The position numbers were made by a program, and so were the translations under genes. From the NCBI RefSeq assembly GCF_004217175.1, contig NZ_SHKI01000009.1:1-64000 (forward strand): a DNA stretch of 64,000 bases, written 5' to 3'. Origin of the DNA: Leucobacter luti. Its GTDB lineage: Bacteria > Actinomycetota > Actinomycetes > Actinomycetales > Microbacteriaceae. The notes under the pieces are model-generated. The model was not told the origin of the DNA. It ran no database searches and saw nothing but the letters and a program-made list of their open reading frames with translations. Shown here one piece after another: positions 8,050-19,796 of this stretch. How positions within the stretch are numbered: the stretch's first letter is position 1; every line of letters begins with the position of its first letter.

Positions 8050-9363
8050 CTAGGCGGTGACCCCGGCGAGCGTCTTCTTGCCGCGCCGCAGCACGGCGAA
8101 CGCGCCGTGCAGCAGGTCGTCGGCGGTGAGCGCCTGATCCTCGGCGGCCACGGCGACGTTGTTGATGTAGACGCCGCCCTGCGCGATTGCTCGGCGCGCC
8201 TCGCCCAGGCTCTTCACCAGCTCAGCGTCGACCATCAGCTGCGCCACCGACGACCCCACCGCGCCGGCCGCCTGCGGCAGCGCCTCGATCGCGGCGCCGA
8301 GCGTCCCGGCGTCGAGCGCGGCGAGGTCGCCGCGGCCGAACAGGGCCTCGGACGCGTCGATCGCTGCCTGCGTGGCCTCGGCCCCGTGCACGAGCGTGGT
8401 GACCTCGAGCGCGAGATGCTTCTGCGCGGCCCGCTTGAACGGCTCCTCCGCGACCTGGCGCTCAAACTCGGCGATCTCCGCGCGCGACAGGAACGTGAAC
8501 ACGCGCAGGCGGTCGATCACGTCGGCGTCCGCCTGGTTGAGCCAGAACTGGTAGAAGGTGTACGGCGAGCACATCTCCGGGTTGAGCCAGATGGCGTTGC
8601 CCTCGCTCTTGCCAAACTTGGTGCCGTCGGCGTTGGTGATCAGTGGGGTGCCGATCGCGTGCGCGGTACCGCCGACCGCCTTGCGGATCAGCTCGGTGCC
8701 GCTCGTGAGGTTGCCCCACTGGTCGCTGCCGCCCGACTGCAGCTTGCAGTCATACTGCTTGTAAAGCTCGAGGAAGTCGAGGCCCTGCAGGATCTGGTAG
8801 CTGAACTCCGTGTAGCTGATCCCCTCGTCCGAGTTCAGGCGCTTCGCGACGATGTCCTTCTTGATCATCGTGCCCACGCGGAAGTGCTTGCCCACCTCGC
8901 GCAGGAAGTCGATCGCCGACAGGGGCGCCGTCCAGTCGAGGTTGTTGACGAAGCGCGCGGCGTTGTCGCCGTCGAAGCTGAGGTAGCGGGAGATCTGCTC
9001 GCGCAGCGACTCGACCCACTGCGCCACGGTCTCGCGCGAGTTCAGGGTGCGCTCGGCCGTGGGGCGCGGATCACCGATCAGGCCGGTGGAGCCGCCGACC
9101 AGTCCGAGGGGCAAGTGGCCCTTCAACTGCAGGCGGCGCATGAGCAGCAGCTGCACGAGGTGGCCGAGGTGCAGGCTCGGCGCGGTCGGGTCGAAGCCGC
9201 AGTAATACGCGAACGGCTCGCCCTCGATCAGTTCAGACAGCGCCGTGGCGTCCGTCGAAACGTGGATCAGTCCGCGCCACTCCAGCTCGTCCCACAGGGT
9301 GGGAAAGCTGTCGTCGTTGCGCTGGGCTGCCAGGATCTGGGTGCGAGCATTCGTTTCAGACAC
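8050..9363 (-). CDS. tyrS: Tyrosine-tRNA ligase
   Basis: A 437-aa class I aminoacyl-tRNA synthetase charging tRNA-Tyr. The ATP-binding signature HLGH lies in GFDPTAPSLHLGHLVQL and the KMSKS-equivalent loop is KFGKSEGN. The tyrosine pocket (YTEFSYQILQGLDF, then GGSDQWGN) is complete, and a C-terminal S4-like RNA-binding domain ends the protein (MVDAELVKSLGEARRAIAQGGVYINN). Full-length, with normal high-GC codon use. It is the last gene of the argF-argH-tyrS same-strand series, with the argH hairpin in between, so it is likely transcribed separately. Confidence 0.97.
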   Translation of the reverse strand: MSETNARTQILAAQRNDDSFPTLWDELEWRGLIHVSTDATALSELIEGEPFAYYCGFDPTAPSLHLGHLVQLLLMRRLQLKGHLPLGLVGGSTGLIGDPRPTAERTLNSRETVAQWVESLREQISRYLSFDGDNAARFVNNLDWTAPLSAIDFLREVGKHFRVGTMIKKDIVAKRLNSDEGISYTEFSYQILQGLDFLELYKQYDCKLQSGGSDQWGNLTSGTELIRKAVGGTAHAIGTPLITNADGTKFGKSEGNAIWLNPEMCSPYTFYQFWLNQADADVIDRLRVFTFLSRAEIAEFERQVAEEPFKRAAQKHLALEVTTLVHGAEATQAAIDASEALFGRGDLAALDAGTLGAAIEALPQAAGAVGSSVAQLMVDAELVKSLGEARRAIAQGGVYINNVAVAAEDQALTADDLLHGAFAVLRRGKKTLAGVTA

Positions 9364-9431
9364 GCCTCACATCGTACCCGGGTTCGCGGGACGCGGCGTT
9401 CGCGCCGCACCAGCCGGGGCGACGCACACGC

Positions 9432-9458
9432 CGGGGCGCCGAGTGTTCCGGCGCCCCG
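9432..9458 (-). terminator. Hairpin terminator after argH
   Basis: CGGGGCGCCG (9432-9441), a 7-nt loop, and CGGCGCCCCG (9449-9458) form a perfect 10-bp stem just past the argH stop codon and before the tyrS start. It probably ends argFH transcription. Confidence 0.65.
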
Positions 9459-9462
9459 AGCG

Positions 9463-11928
<2,466 letters not shown>

Positions 11929-11986
11929 CTACGGGAGCGCTCGGGGGCTCAAGGCTCGCCCCAAACCGCTGTGGGAGAATCGAGCA

Positions 11987-12751
11987 ATGCCCACGCTGCC
12001 TCGCCTCATTGCATTCGACCTCGACGATACGCTCGCGCCGTCCAAATCGCCGGTCGAACCGCGCATGCTCAGCGCCTTCGCCGGGCTGCTCGCCCGCACC
12101 AGCGTGGCAGTGATCTCGGGCGGCAACTTTGAGCAGTTCGAGGCCCAGTTGCTCGCGCGGCTCGCCTCAGACGCCGGCATCCCGGAAACCGCGCTCGCGC
12201 GCCTGCACCTGCTCCCCACCTGCGGCACCCGCTACGAGCGGCGCGAGGCGGGTGCCTGGACCACGGTGTACCGCGAACACCTCACGGACGGCGAACGCGA
12301 CGCAGCCCTCGCAGCGCTGCGCGAGGAGGCAGAGCGGCTCGGACTCTGGGAGGCTGAGCCGTGGGGTGAGATCCTCGAGGATCGCGGCTCCCAGGTCACG
12401 TTCTCGGCGCTCGGCCAGCGTGCTCCCGTCGCCGCGAAGCACGCGTGGGACGCGGACGGGGCGAAGAAGAATGCGCTGCGCGCCGCGGTCGCCGCGCGCC
12501 TGCCGGAGCTCGAGGTGCGCAGCGGCGGCTCTACGTCGGTGGACATCACCCGGCGCGGCATCGACAAGGCGTACGGGATGCGCAAGCTTGAGGAACACAC
12601 CGGGATCCCGCTCGACGACATGCTGTTCGTGGGCGATCGACTCGACCCAGACGGCAACGACTACCCCGTGCTCGCGCTCGGCGTCACCTGCCACGCGGTG
12701 ACCGGGTGGGAAGACACAGCGGAGTTCATCGAGGGGCTGCTCGCGCGCTAG
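11987..12751 (+). CDS. HAD-superfamily (IIB) sugar-phosphatase-like hydrolase
   Basis: A 254-aa HAD hydrolase. Motif I is FDLDDTLA (residues 9-16, Asp nucleophile), motif II is VISGGNF, and motif III/IV are RRGIDKAYG (Lys) and FVGDRLDPDGNDYP. The cap insertion and motif layout are those of the IIB group (Cof, phosphomannomutase and sucrose-phosphate phosphatase types). The ATG start at 11987 follows GGGAGAA. The gene stands alone between divergent argF and convergent mqo, and is closed by a 20-bp hairpin. The substrate is probably a phosphosugar but is not identified. Confidence 0.85.
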   Translation: MPTLPRLIAFDLDDTLAPSKSPVEPRMLSAFAGLLARTSVAVISGGNFEQFEAQLLARLASDAGIPETALARLHLLPTCGTRYERREAGAWTTVYREHLTDGERDAALAALREEAERLGLWEAEPWGEILEDRGSQVTFSALGQRAPVAAKHAWDADGAKKNALRAAVAARLPELEVRSGGSTSVDITRRGIDKAYGMRKLEEHTGIPLDDMLFVGDRLDPDGNDYPVLALGVTCHAVTGWEDTAEFIEGLLAR

Positions 12752-12795
12752 GAGCGGACTCATTCCGGAGTGCGCGCCGCAGCGCCCCGACCCCA

Positions 12796-12845
12796 CAACG
12801 CCGCAGGGCGGGCACCCCCGAGGGAGTGCCCGCCCTGCGGCGTTG
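12796..12845. terminator. Strong bidirectional terminator hairpin
   Basis: Two 20-nt arms (12796-12815 and 12826-12845) are perfectly complementary around a 10-nt loop, in the 103-bp gap between the convergent HAD phosphatase and mqo genes. It is symmetric and can serve both strands. Confidence 0.85.
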
Positions 12846-12854
12846 GAGCGGAGG

Positions 12855-14378
12855 CTAGGCCTGCTCGGCCGCGCTCGCGGTGTCAACCGCTGCCGCGTCG
12901 GGGATCAGCCCGAGCACGCGGCCGGTCTCGGCGAGCGAGGCGGCGGCGGCCGCGGCATCACCGTTCAGGCCGTCGGTCGCGAGGACCGGGATCTGCTCCG
13001 TAAAGACGCGCTCCCACTCGTTCGTGTACTGCTCGGGGAAGCACTTGCGCAGCACCCCGAGCATCGCGTACACCGCGGTGGAGGCTCCGGGCGATGCCCC
13101 GAGGAGACCGGCGATGGAGCCCTCGGCGCCGGTGATGACCTCGGTGCCGAACTGCAGGATGCCGCCCTTGACGGGATCCTTCTTCATGACCTGCACGCGC
13201 TGACCGGCGGTGATCATCTCCCAGTCGGAGGTGCGCGCGGCCGGCATGTACTCGCGGAGCGTGTCCATCTGCTTCTCGCGGCTCGCCATCAGCTCACCGA
13301 GCAGGTACTTCTCAAGCCCCCACTGCGTGAGGCCGACCTTGATCATGGGGCCCAGGTTGTGGAGCCGGATCGAGCCGGGCAGGTCCCACCAGGAGCCCTT
13401 CTTTAGGAAGTTGGGGCTGAACCCGGCGTACGGCCCGAAGAGGATGCTCTCCTTGCCGTCGACGATGCGGGTGTCGAGGTGCGGTACCGACATGGGGGGC
13501 GCGCCGACCGCGGCCTTGCCGTACACCTTGGCGCGGTGGTGGGCCACGATCTCGGGGTCGGAGGTCTTGAGGAACTTGCCGCTGATCGGGAAGCCGCCGA
13601 AGCCGCGGATCTCGGGGATCTTCGACGACTGCAGCAGCTGAAGAGCGCCGCCGCCGGCGCCGACGAACACGAACTTGGCGTTCACCACGCTGCTGCCGTA
13701 ACCGGAGCGGTTGCGGGCGTAGACGTTCCAGGTGCCGTCTGCCTGGCGCTTCACCTTGCGGATCTGGTGGTTGAGGTGCAGCTTGGCGCCCTGCTCGACG
13801 AGGTAGTCGAACAGCTGGTGGCTCACCGCGCCGAAGTCGACGTCGGTGCCACTCTCGGAGCGGGTCGCGGCGAACACCTCGTCCTTGGCGCGGCGGTCAA
13901 CGAGGAGCGGGGCCCACTCGGCGATCTGCTCGGGATCCTCGCTGAACTCCATGTCGGAGAACAGCGGCTGCTCCTTGAGGAGTTCGTAGCGGCGGCGCAG
14001 GTAGTCGACGTTCGCCTCGCCGCGCACGAAGGTCATGTGCGGGGTGGGGTTAATGAACGACGACGGCGTGCCGAGGATGCCCTTCTGCACGAGCGTCGAC
14101 CACCACTGACGAGACAGCTGGAACTGCTCGTTGATGTCGATCGCCTTGTCAGCGGAGAGGCTGCCGTCGGCGCCCTCCGGCATGTAGTTCAGCTCGCACA
14201 GCGCGGCGTGACCGGTGCCCGCGTTGTTCCACGCATTGGTGCTCTCGGTCGCTACCTCGGACTGGGACTCGAAGATCTCGATCGACCAATCGGGCTGCAC
14301 CTGCTTGATCAGGGTGCCCAGGGTGGCGCTCATGATGCCCCCACCAACGAGGACGACGTCTACCGTGTTCTTACTCAC
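12855..14378 (-). CDS. mqo: Malate:quinone oxidoreductase
   Basis: A 507-aa FAD-dependent peripheral membrane enzyme that oxidises malate to oxaloacetate and passes electrons to the quinone pool. The N-terminal dinucleotide motif is VVLVGGGIMSATLG, followed by WSIEIFESQSEVATESTNAWNNAGTGHAA, highly characteristic of Mqo. The length is normal. The start chosen is the GTG at 14378 (VSKNTVDVV); the frame stays open upstream to 14510 but that segment overlaps radA and is not Mqo-like. Mqo is common in actinobacteria as a TCA-cycle and respiratory-chain entry. Confidence 0.95.
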   Translation of the reverse strand: MSKNTVDVVLVGGGIMSATLGTLIKQVQPDWSIEIFESQSEVATESTNAWNNAGTGHAALCELNYMPEGADGSLSADKAIDINEQFQLSRQWWSTLVQKGILGTPSSFINPTPHMTFVRGEANVDYLRRRYELLKEQPLFSDMEFSEDPEQIAEWAPLLVDRRAKDEVFAATRSESGTDVDFGAVSHQLFDYLVEQGAKLHLNHQIRKVKRQADGTWNVYARNRSGYGSSVVNAKFVFVGAGGGALQLLQSSKIPEIRGFGGFPISGKFLKTSDPEIVAHHRAKVYGKAAVGAPPMSVPHLDTRIVDGKESILFGPYAGFSPNFLKKGSWWDLPGSIRLHNLGPMIKVGLTQWGLEKYLLGELMASREKQMDTLREYMPAARTSDWEMITAGQRVQVMKKDPVKGGILQFGTEVITGAEGSIAGLLGASPGASTAVYAMLGVLRKCFPEQYTNEWERVFTEQIPVLATDGLNGDAAAAAASLAETGRVLGLIPDAAAVDTASAAEQA

Positions 14379-14409
14379 GAGGGCTAAGTCTACTCCGCGA
14401 TTCGTCGGA

Positions 14410-15732
14410 CTACATCCCAGCCGTCTTTCGGGCCTGGTCGAGCGTCTCGGCTGCGGCGTCGATGAGGCGCGCGTAGCCCAGGCGTGTCGCTTCTTGCGCG
14501 CGCTGCGCACCCGATGCGACGGGCCGGATTTCGCCGGCGAGGCTGATCTCGCCGAACGCCGCGAGATCGTGCGGGAGCGGCCGATCCGTGACCGCGGAGA
14601 GCACGGCGAGCGCGATCGCGAGGTCCGCGGCGGGCTCTCCGAGTTTGACCCCGCCGACCGTGGACACGTAGACGTCTTGGTCGTGAAGCCGCGCGCCGAC
14701 GCGCCGCTCGAGCACCGCGAGGATCATCGCGACGCGCGCCGGGTCGACGCCGCTCGTGACGCGCCGCGGGTTGGGGGTCGCGCTCTTCGCGACGAGCGCC
14801 TGCACCTCGACGGGGAGCGCGCGACGTCCCTCCATGGCGACGGTGGCGCAGGTGCCGCTCACGGGAGCCGGCGCGCGGCTCAGGAAGAGGCCACTCGGAT
14901 CCGGCACCTCGCGGATCCCCTCCCCTGTCATTTCGAAGCAGCCCACCTCGTCGGTGGGCCCGAAGCGGTTTTTCAGCGTGCGCAGGAACCTGAGCGAGGT
15001 CTGGCGATCGCCCTCGAAGTGGCACACCACGTCGACGAGGTGTTCGAGCAGCCGGGGGCCGGCCACCGAGCCATCCTTGGTGACGTGGCCCACGAGGATC
15101 ACGGGGGTGCCGCGGCCCTTCGCGACGCGGATCAGCGCGGCGGCGACCTCGCGCACCTGCGACGGGCCGCCCGCGCTGCCATCGATCTGGTCGCTCGCCA
15201 TGGTCTGCACCGAGTCGATGATCACGAGGGCCGGGTCCACCGCCTCGATGTGCCCCAGCACGGTCGCCAGGTCCGTCTCGCTCGCGAGATACAGCGTGTC
15301 GTGCATGGCCCCGGTGCGTTCGGCGCGCATGCGGATCTGCCCGGTCGATTCCTCGCCGCTCGCGTAGAGGATTCGCTCGCCGCGCGCGGCGGCACGCGCG
15401 GCCGTGTCGAGGAGCAGCGTCGACTTGCCCACGCCCGGCTCCCCGGAGAACAGGATCGCGGCGCCCGGCACCACGCCGCCGCCGAGCACGCGATCGAGCT
15501 CGCCGATCCCGGTGGAGCGGTGCCGCACGGTGTCGCCGGAGAGCTCGGTGATGGGGCGCGCCTCGCGGCCCGCCATCGGCTGGGCGGCGCGCGTCGTCTT
15601 CGCGAGGCTCGCCCCCTCCCGAGCACGCTCGACCACGGTGCCCCACTGCTGGCACTCGCCGCAGCGGCCCACCCACTTTGAGGCCTGCCAGCCGCACTCG
15701 GTGCAGGTGTACGCGCCACTCGTTTTCGCCAT
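14410..15732 (-). CDS. radA: DNA repair protein RadA
   Basis: A 440-aa RecA-like branch-migration ATPase. It has an N-terminal four-cysteine zinc finger (Cys10, 13, 24, 27), Walker A GEPGVGKS (97-104), the RadA-specific KNRFG motif (LKNRFGPTDEVG), and a C-terminal Lon-protease-like domain ending near LDQARKTAGM. Full length with all hallmarks. It precedes mqo on the same strand by about 30 bp, but the two are functionally unrelated. The divergent region upstream leads into tRNA-Ser. Confidence 0.97.
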   Translation of the reverse strand: MAKTSGAYTCTECGWQASKWVGRCGECQQWGTVVERAREGASLAKTTRAAQPMAGREARPITELSGDTVRHRSTGIGELDRVLGGGVVPGAAILFSGEPGVGKSTLLLDTAARAAARGERILYASGEESTGQIRMRAERTGAMHDTLYLASETDLATVLGHIEAVDPALVIIDSVQTMASDQIDGSAGGPSQVREVAAALIRVAKGRGTPVILVGHVTKDGSVAGPRLLEHLVDVVCHFEGDRQTSLRFLRTLKNRFGPTDEVGCFEMTGEGIREVPDPSGLFLSRAPAPVSGTCATVAMEGRRALPVEVQALVAKSATPNPRRVTSGVDPARVAMILAVLERRVGARLHDQDVYVSTVGGVKLGEPAADLAIALAVLSAVTDRPLPHDLAAFGEISLAGEIRPVASGAQRAQEATRLGYARLIDAAAETLDQARKTAGM

Positions 15733-15863
15733 GAGGCGAGACTACCGACCACCCCCGACACCGGGCCGTTGGCGCGTCCGCGCCGGCCGCGCGCACACCC
15801 GACTCGCCCGAGCTGCCGCGCACGATTTCCTTTTCACCCCCGGAGTCCCGTATGCTTTTCCGC

Positions 15864-15955
15864 GGTGACGTGTCCGAGCGGCCGAAGGTGCGACTCTCGA
15901 AAAGTCGTGTAGGGTAACCCCCTACCGTGGGTTCAAATCCCACCGTCACCGCCAG
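15864..15955 (+). tRNA. tRNA-Ser (CGA)
   Basis: A type II tRNA with a long variable arm. The 7-bp acceptor stem is GGTGACG/CGTCACC, the D-arm TGTCCGAGCGGCCGAAGG, the anticodon loop CTCGAAA with anticodon CGA at 15898-15900, the variable arm TGTAGGGTAACCCCCTAC, and the T-loop GTTCAAATC. Discriminator G and CCA are encoded. The 3' end of the gene is followed directly by an integrase gene, so it is the probable attachment site of the island at 16.0-20 kb. Confidence 0.97.
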
Positions 15956-15965
15956 ATAACCGCGC

Positions 15966-15998
15966 AAAACCCGCCAGATGTCAAATCTGGCGGGTTTT
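15966..15998 (+). terminator. Rho-independent terminator after tRNA-Ser
   Basis: AAAACCCGCCAGAT at 15966-15979 and its exact reverse complement at 15985-15998 form a 14-bp stem with a 5-nt loop, ending in TTTT. It lies 10 bp past the tRNA CCA and should end tRNA-Ser transcription before the integrase gene. Confidence 0.85.
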
Positions 15999-16057
15999 CG
16001 CCTTTCCAGCGTGGTGTCACACCATTGCGCGAGTTGACTTTGTGAGTTGACCTCGCG

Positions 16058-17547
16058 ATGATCTGCGTCATGTATGAGTTCGACGAGGACGATGTCGAGA
16101 GCCTCGACGCTCTGGCCCGGAAGAAGCACGGGCCCAAGGGCGAGAGGCGACCGAAGAAGCGAGCCGACGGCGAGGGCACGGTTTTCGCAGTCCAGCGGAC
16201 TCGCAAGGACGGCAGCGTAGCCACCTACTACTGGGCCGCCAAGAGCATCGAGCTGGGCAACGAGCGCAAGAAGATCACGGCCCAAGCCCGCACAGAGCGA
16301 GATGCATTCGAGAGGCGGGATCGCAAGATCCTGGAGGAGCGCGTAGCCTACGGACTCGCGAAGCCCGAGGCGATCCCGCTCGATCCCCGGATCGCGAAGC
16401 TCACAGTCGGCGAATGTCTCATGGACTGGCTCGCTGAGCGAAAGCGTGAGGGACTGGCACCCGCCACGATCCACATGTATGACGCGAGAATCAGGAATCA
16501 CCTGCTCCCCGTCTTCGGCACTCGCCCAGTCCGCGCGCTCAACTATGAGGAGCTGAAGCGGTTCGTCAATGTCGACCTCCCCGCAAAGGGCTGGGGTCTG
16601 ACTCGATCCGCCAGACATTTATCTGCCTCAAGAGCGCGCTCGACTACTACCACCGGGACGGGATCATCCTGCGCCACCCGATGATCGGACTCAAGCCGCC
16701 AGCGAAGAAGCGCAAGACCATCGCCAAGGTCAAGGAGATCCGCCAGGCATCCAAGTTCCTCAGCTCCTACCTGCTGGAATATGCGAGAGCCGCCGATCAG
16801 GAGGCGCGCTGGTTCCTAGCAATGTATGGGCTGCGCCAGTGCGAGGCTCTGGGGATGACCGATGACTGCCTGGATGGTCGGGACGCCAAGAACCGAGGAC
16901 GGCGGATCATCGTCAAGCAGCAGCTCCAGAGGATTAGCGCAGAGCATGGCTGCGAGCTGGATCACGCTACCGGACGCTGGAGCTGTGGCCGCACCACCAC
17001 CAACTGCCCGAAGCGAATCGGCGAGACTCGCTGGGAACTCAAGGGCACAAAGACAGAGAGCGGCTATCGAGAGATCGTCATCTATGAGGATGCGTGGCAG
17101 ATGCTTACCGCGCACCGGAAGGCGCAGCAAGCCCGCCGAAAGCTTCCCGGCTTCCGACCGGCAAACGGTGACGGTCTGGACCGCTTGCTGTTCACCCGTG
17201 GCGACGGGAGTCCGATCTATGCTCAGCGGGATCGCACGGCGTTGGCCGAGCTTGTCAGCACGATCACACCCCGACCGAAGGGAATGACCGTCCACACGCT
17301 GCGCCATATTGCCACGACCATGCTCATCGACGGCGGAGCAGAGCGCGAGCGGCTCATCTCGATGATGGGCTGGTCTCCGAAGAATGCGGACGCTCAGATC
17401 GCTACCTACAGCAGCGCAGACACCGCCCTCCTGGCGGCGGACACTTCGATCAGCCACGGCTCCCGGCTCTACTCCAATGGCCGACGATCTGAGACACCGG
17501 AGGAGCTGGACGATGTGGGTATGCGCGAGGACGCAGAGAGCGTCTGA
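16058..17547 (+). pseudogene. Tyrosine recombinase (phage-type integrase), frameshifted
   Basis: The gene reads in one frame from 16058 to about 16600 and in another from about 16600 to 17547. The first part has a basic N-terminal arm-binding segment and the SAM-like core-binding domain (LTVGECLMDWLAERKREG). After the shift the sequence continues sensibly as DSIRQTFICLKSALDYYHRDG, which is the expected end of that domain, so one base has been lost or gained near 16600. The catalytic half keeps Arg (GLRQCEAL), the HTLRH box, Trp (MGWSPKNAD) and a terminal Tyr (QIATYS), with a Cys-rich insert (two CxH/C pairs near 16950-17010). Catalytic residues are intact, so it may be recent decay, a sequencing error or recoding. 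It lies 100 bp from the tRNA-Ser 3' end. Confidence 0.8.
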
Positions 17548-17607
17548 GAACAGCGGCCATGATCGAATAGGTTGCATCGGAGTCGCACGCCCAGCGAGAC
17601 TCGACCC

Positions 17608-18405
17608 ATGTACCTCTTTCTAGTCGACGAAACCAACGCCGGTTTCGTCCCCAACAAGTTCTTCATCCTCGGCGGACTGGTCTTCACGGAGGAGCAAGTT
17701 CCGCTTGTCGATGCTGCGGTCAAAGCGCGCCGAGAGGAGTACGGATACCGCAACGGAGACAGCTTCAAGTTCAACACTCATACCCGACCGGAACAGGTCA
17801 GCATCGAGAACTTCCGACTGGCGAAGCAAGCCGTCATCTCCGATCTTCGCGAGATCGGCGTGCGCATGATCGTGACTGTAGTTCTCCACGATGTTGCCGG
17901 ACAGGAGCCAGATCGACTAATGGAGTGGGGTTTGGAGAATGTGGCCTACCCGTATCACAAGCTACTTGGCGAGGAGTCAGCCCAGGGCTTCATGCTGATG
18001 GATCGCGACAACCAGCGCTATGACTTCCTGGAGAGCTTCCACCAGCACGGTTTCGACTACAGCGGCAGTCGGAAGTCGGTGCAGGATCGTATCTTGCTGT
18101 TCGGCATGACTAACGACAACGCTTCGCATCTGGCTTCCGCCACAGATATTGCTCTCGGCGCTTTCCGTTACTGCGTCAATGCGGCGGGCGGTGAGGGGCG
18201 AGACGAGATCGCAGCTTCGATGTTCCGAGATCTCTCCCACCTGATGTGGGGAGTCGAGAAAGAAAACGGAGTCCGGCAAATCGGCGGATACGGCTACCAT
18301 CCGTCACCGAAGCCATCCACGGTCTACCACCCGCCATACCGCGCTCGCTACGAGCGGCTCGCTACCGCCCTCAAAGAGTATGCGCTCGATGACCTCGATG
18401 AGTGA
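17608..18405 (+). CDS. DUF3800-family protein
   Basis: A 265-aa protein resembling the DUF3800 family, thought to have an RNase H-like fold. The N-terminal MYLFLVDETNAGF matches the family's FxDESG-type start, LMDRDNQRYD resembles its second acidic strand, and SATDIALGAFRYCVN matches the characteristic LQxADxxxGAxxR element. ATG 17608 is the best start for the fold; longer in-frame starts exist. Base composition (about 58-60% G+C) is below that of flanking housekeeping genes. DUF3800 genes are common on mobile elements and next to integrases, as here. The activity is unproven; nuclease or toxin-like roles have been proposed. Confidence 0.75.
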   Translation: MYLFLVDETNAGFVPNKFFILGGLVFTEEQVPLVDAAVKARREEYGYRNGDSFKFNTHTRPEQVSIENFRLAKQAVISDLREIGVRMIVTVVLHDVAGQEPDRLMEWGLENVAYPYHKLLGEESAQGFMLMDRDNQRYDFLESFHQHGFDYSGSRKSVQDRILLFGMTNDNASHLASATDIALGAFRYCVNAAGGEGRDEIAASMFRDLSHLMWGVEKENGVRQIGGYGYHPSPKPSTVYHPPYRARYERLATALKEYALDDLDE

Positions 18406-18423
18406 GTCGCAGCACTGAAATGA

Positions 18424-18459
18424 GAAAGGCCGGGATCGATTGAATCATCCCGGCCTTTC
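18424..18459 (+). terminator. Terminator after the DUF3800 gene
   Basis: GAAAGGCCGGGAT (18424-18436) and its exact complement (18447-18459) form a 13-bp stem with a 10-nt loop shortly after the DUF3800 stop codon. Confidence 0.8.
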
Positions 18460-18491
18460 GACCTATCCCACAACTGAAGGTGAAATAGCTA

Positions 18492-18596
18492 TCAGAGGAA
18501 CCGACTAGCCAGCTCTGCCAGTCCGTAGACCAGCAGACCGACCCCGGCGACTGGCGCGAGAAGCTTGGTGTGCCATGGGAGCCGACTGTAGTCGGA
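18492..18596 (-). pseudogene. C-terminal remnant of a small membrane protein cut by the IS
   Basis: On the minus strand, the 34 codons before the stop at 18492 read SDYSRLPWHTK and then one hydrophobic helix (LLAPVAGVGLLVYGLAEL). The frame runs into the IS end at 18597. If the IS and one GGA are removed, the frame continues without a stop into 19867 and beyond. This suggests an interrupted single-pass membrane protein, but the upstream portion is GC-rich and not clearly coding. Confidence 0.35.
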
Positions 18597-18628
18597 GGGG
18601 TCTGCTGCACGTTTAGGTGACAGTTTGG

Positions 18629-19510
18629 TTAGGCAACGAGTGCGACCTGTTTGTTCATGATGGTCTCGTATTCGATCGGCGTCAAACGGCCCAATCTGAC
18701 CTGTCTGCGGCGTCGATGGTAGGTGCGCTCGATCCATGCCACGATTGCTGACCGGAGCTCGTCCCGGGTGCCCCAGGTCTTGCGATTCAGGACGTTCTTC
18801 TGGAGCAGGCTGAAGAACGACTCCATCGCAGCGTTATCGCCAGCAGCGCCCACCTGTCCCATCGAACCGGCCATGCCATGACCGGTGAGCGCGCGCTGCA
18901 GTTTCCGGCTTCGAAACTGCGATCCACGATCCGTGTGCAGCACACACCCACGCACGTCACCGCGGCGCAGTACAGCGCTATTTAGCGCGGTCACCGCAAG
19001 CGAGGAGGTCATCTGCGAGTCGATGGAGTAGCCCACGATTCGGTTTGACCACACGTCTTTCACCGCACAGAGGTAGAGCTTGCCTTCACTCGTCCAATGC
19101 TCAGTGATGTCTGAAAGCCACAACTCGTTCGGGGCAGCGGCCACGAACTCGCGCTGCACGAGATCGTCATGAACGGGCGGGCCAGGCTTCCTGCCTTTTC
19201 CACGGGCTTTCTTCTTCCCGAACGCTGACCACCAACCCTGGTCCCGGCAGAGCCGCCACGCAGTCCGGTCAGCCATCGGCTCGCCGAGTGTCTGCGCTTC
19301 GTCTGCGAGGAACCGGTACCCGACTCGGGGTCCTCAAGGTGGGCGTCGTGGAGCGCGTTCGCGCGATACGCCTGCGTAAGGTCTCGTTTAGTGACGGGGT
19401 TGCGTAACCAGCGGTAGTACGGCTGGCGGGAAAGCTTCAATACCCGGCACGACACCACGACGGGAATCCCGTCGCCGGCGAGCTCTGCTACGAGCGGGTA
19501 GAACCTTTTC
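18629..19510 (-). pseudogene. IS3-family transposase OrfB, frameshifted
   Basis: The catalytic subunit of the IS. The DDE residues are present: Asp in LSDITEHW, Asp in LHTDRGSQF and Glu in NAAMESFFSLL. The N-terminal part (PVVVSCRVLKLSRQPYYRWL and EAYRANAL-type sequence) is in one frame and the rest in another; the break is near 19315, where GAG-TCG-GGT should read E-F-G-Y-R-F, implying loss of one T. Unlike the normal OrfA/OrfB slippage site, this shift is inside OrfB and separates the N-terminal helices from the rve domain. No intact transposase can be made without correction. Confidence 0.8.
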
Positions 19511-19796
19511 CCGGTAGGTGCGCCTGCGAGAGATACGCGGCCGTGCGACGGAGCACTTCCACCTCTTGTTCAAGGAGCTTGTTGCGTTTGCGAAGCTCAC
19601 GCAGCTCAGCGTTCTCAGAACGTGTGACGCCAGATTTCTGGCCCTGTTCGACGCGTTCTTCTCGCAACCATTTATCGAGGGTTCCGACGTGGATGCCGAA
19701 GTCTCTCGCGATCTGCGCGAGTGTCACTTCCGGGCCGCGATCCAACGCGATCCGGATGACGTCGTCACGGAACTCTTTGGGGTAGCGAGGGGGCAT
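19488..19796 (-). CDS. IS3-family transposase OrfA
   Basis: A 102-aa DNA-binding subunit: an N-terminal HTH of the transposase_8 type (YPKEFRDDVIRIALDRG, then VTLAQIARDFGIHVGTLDKWL) followed by a leucine-zipper coiled coil (ELRELRKRNKLLEQEVEVLRRT). The end (LPGKGSTRS) overlaps the start of OrfB in the -1 frame at GGGAAAAGG, the usual arrangement for making the OrfAB fusion by ribosomal slippage. It lies fully inside the IS. Confidence 0.85.
   Translation of the reverse strand: MPPRYPKEFRDDVIRIALDRGPEVTLAQIARDFGIHVGTLDKWLREERVEQGQKSGVTRSENAELRELRKRNKLLEQEVEVLRRTAAYLSQAHLPGKGSTRS

Noticed and set aside
16560..16690. Programmed frameshifting of the integrase
   Set aside because: No slippery heptamer or following strong structure is evident near the junction, and the shift interrupts a folded domain.
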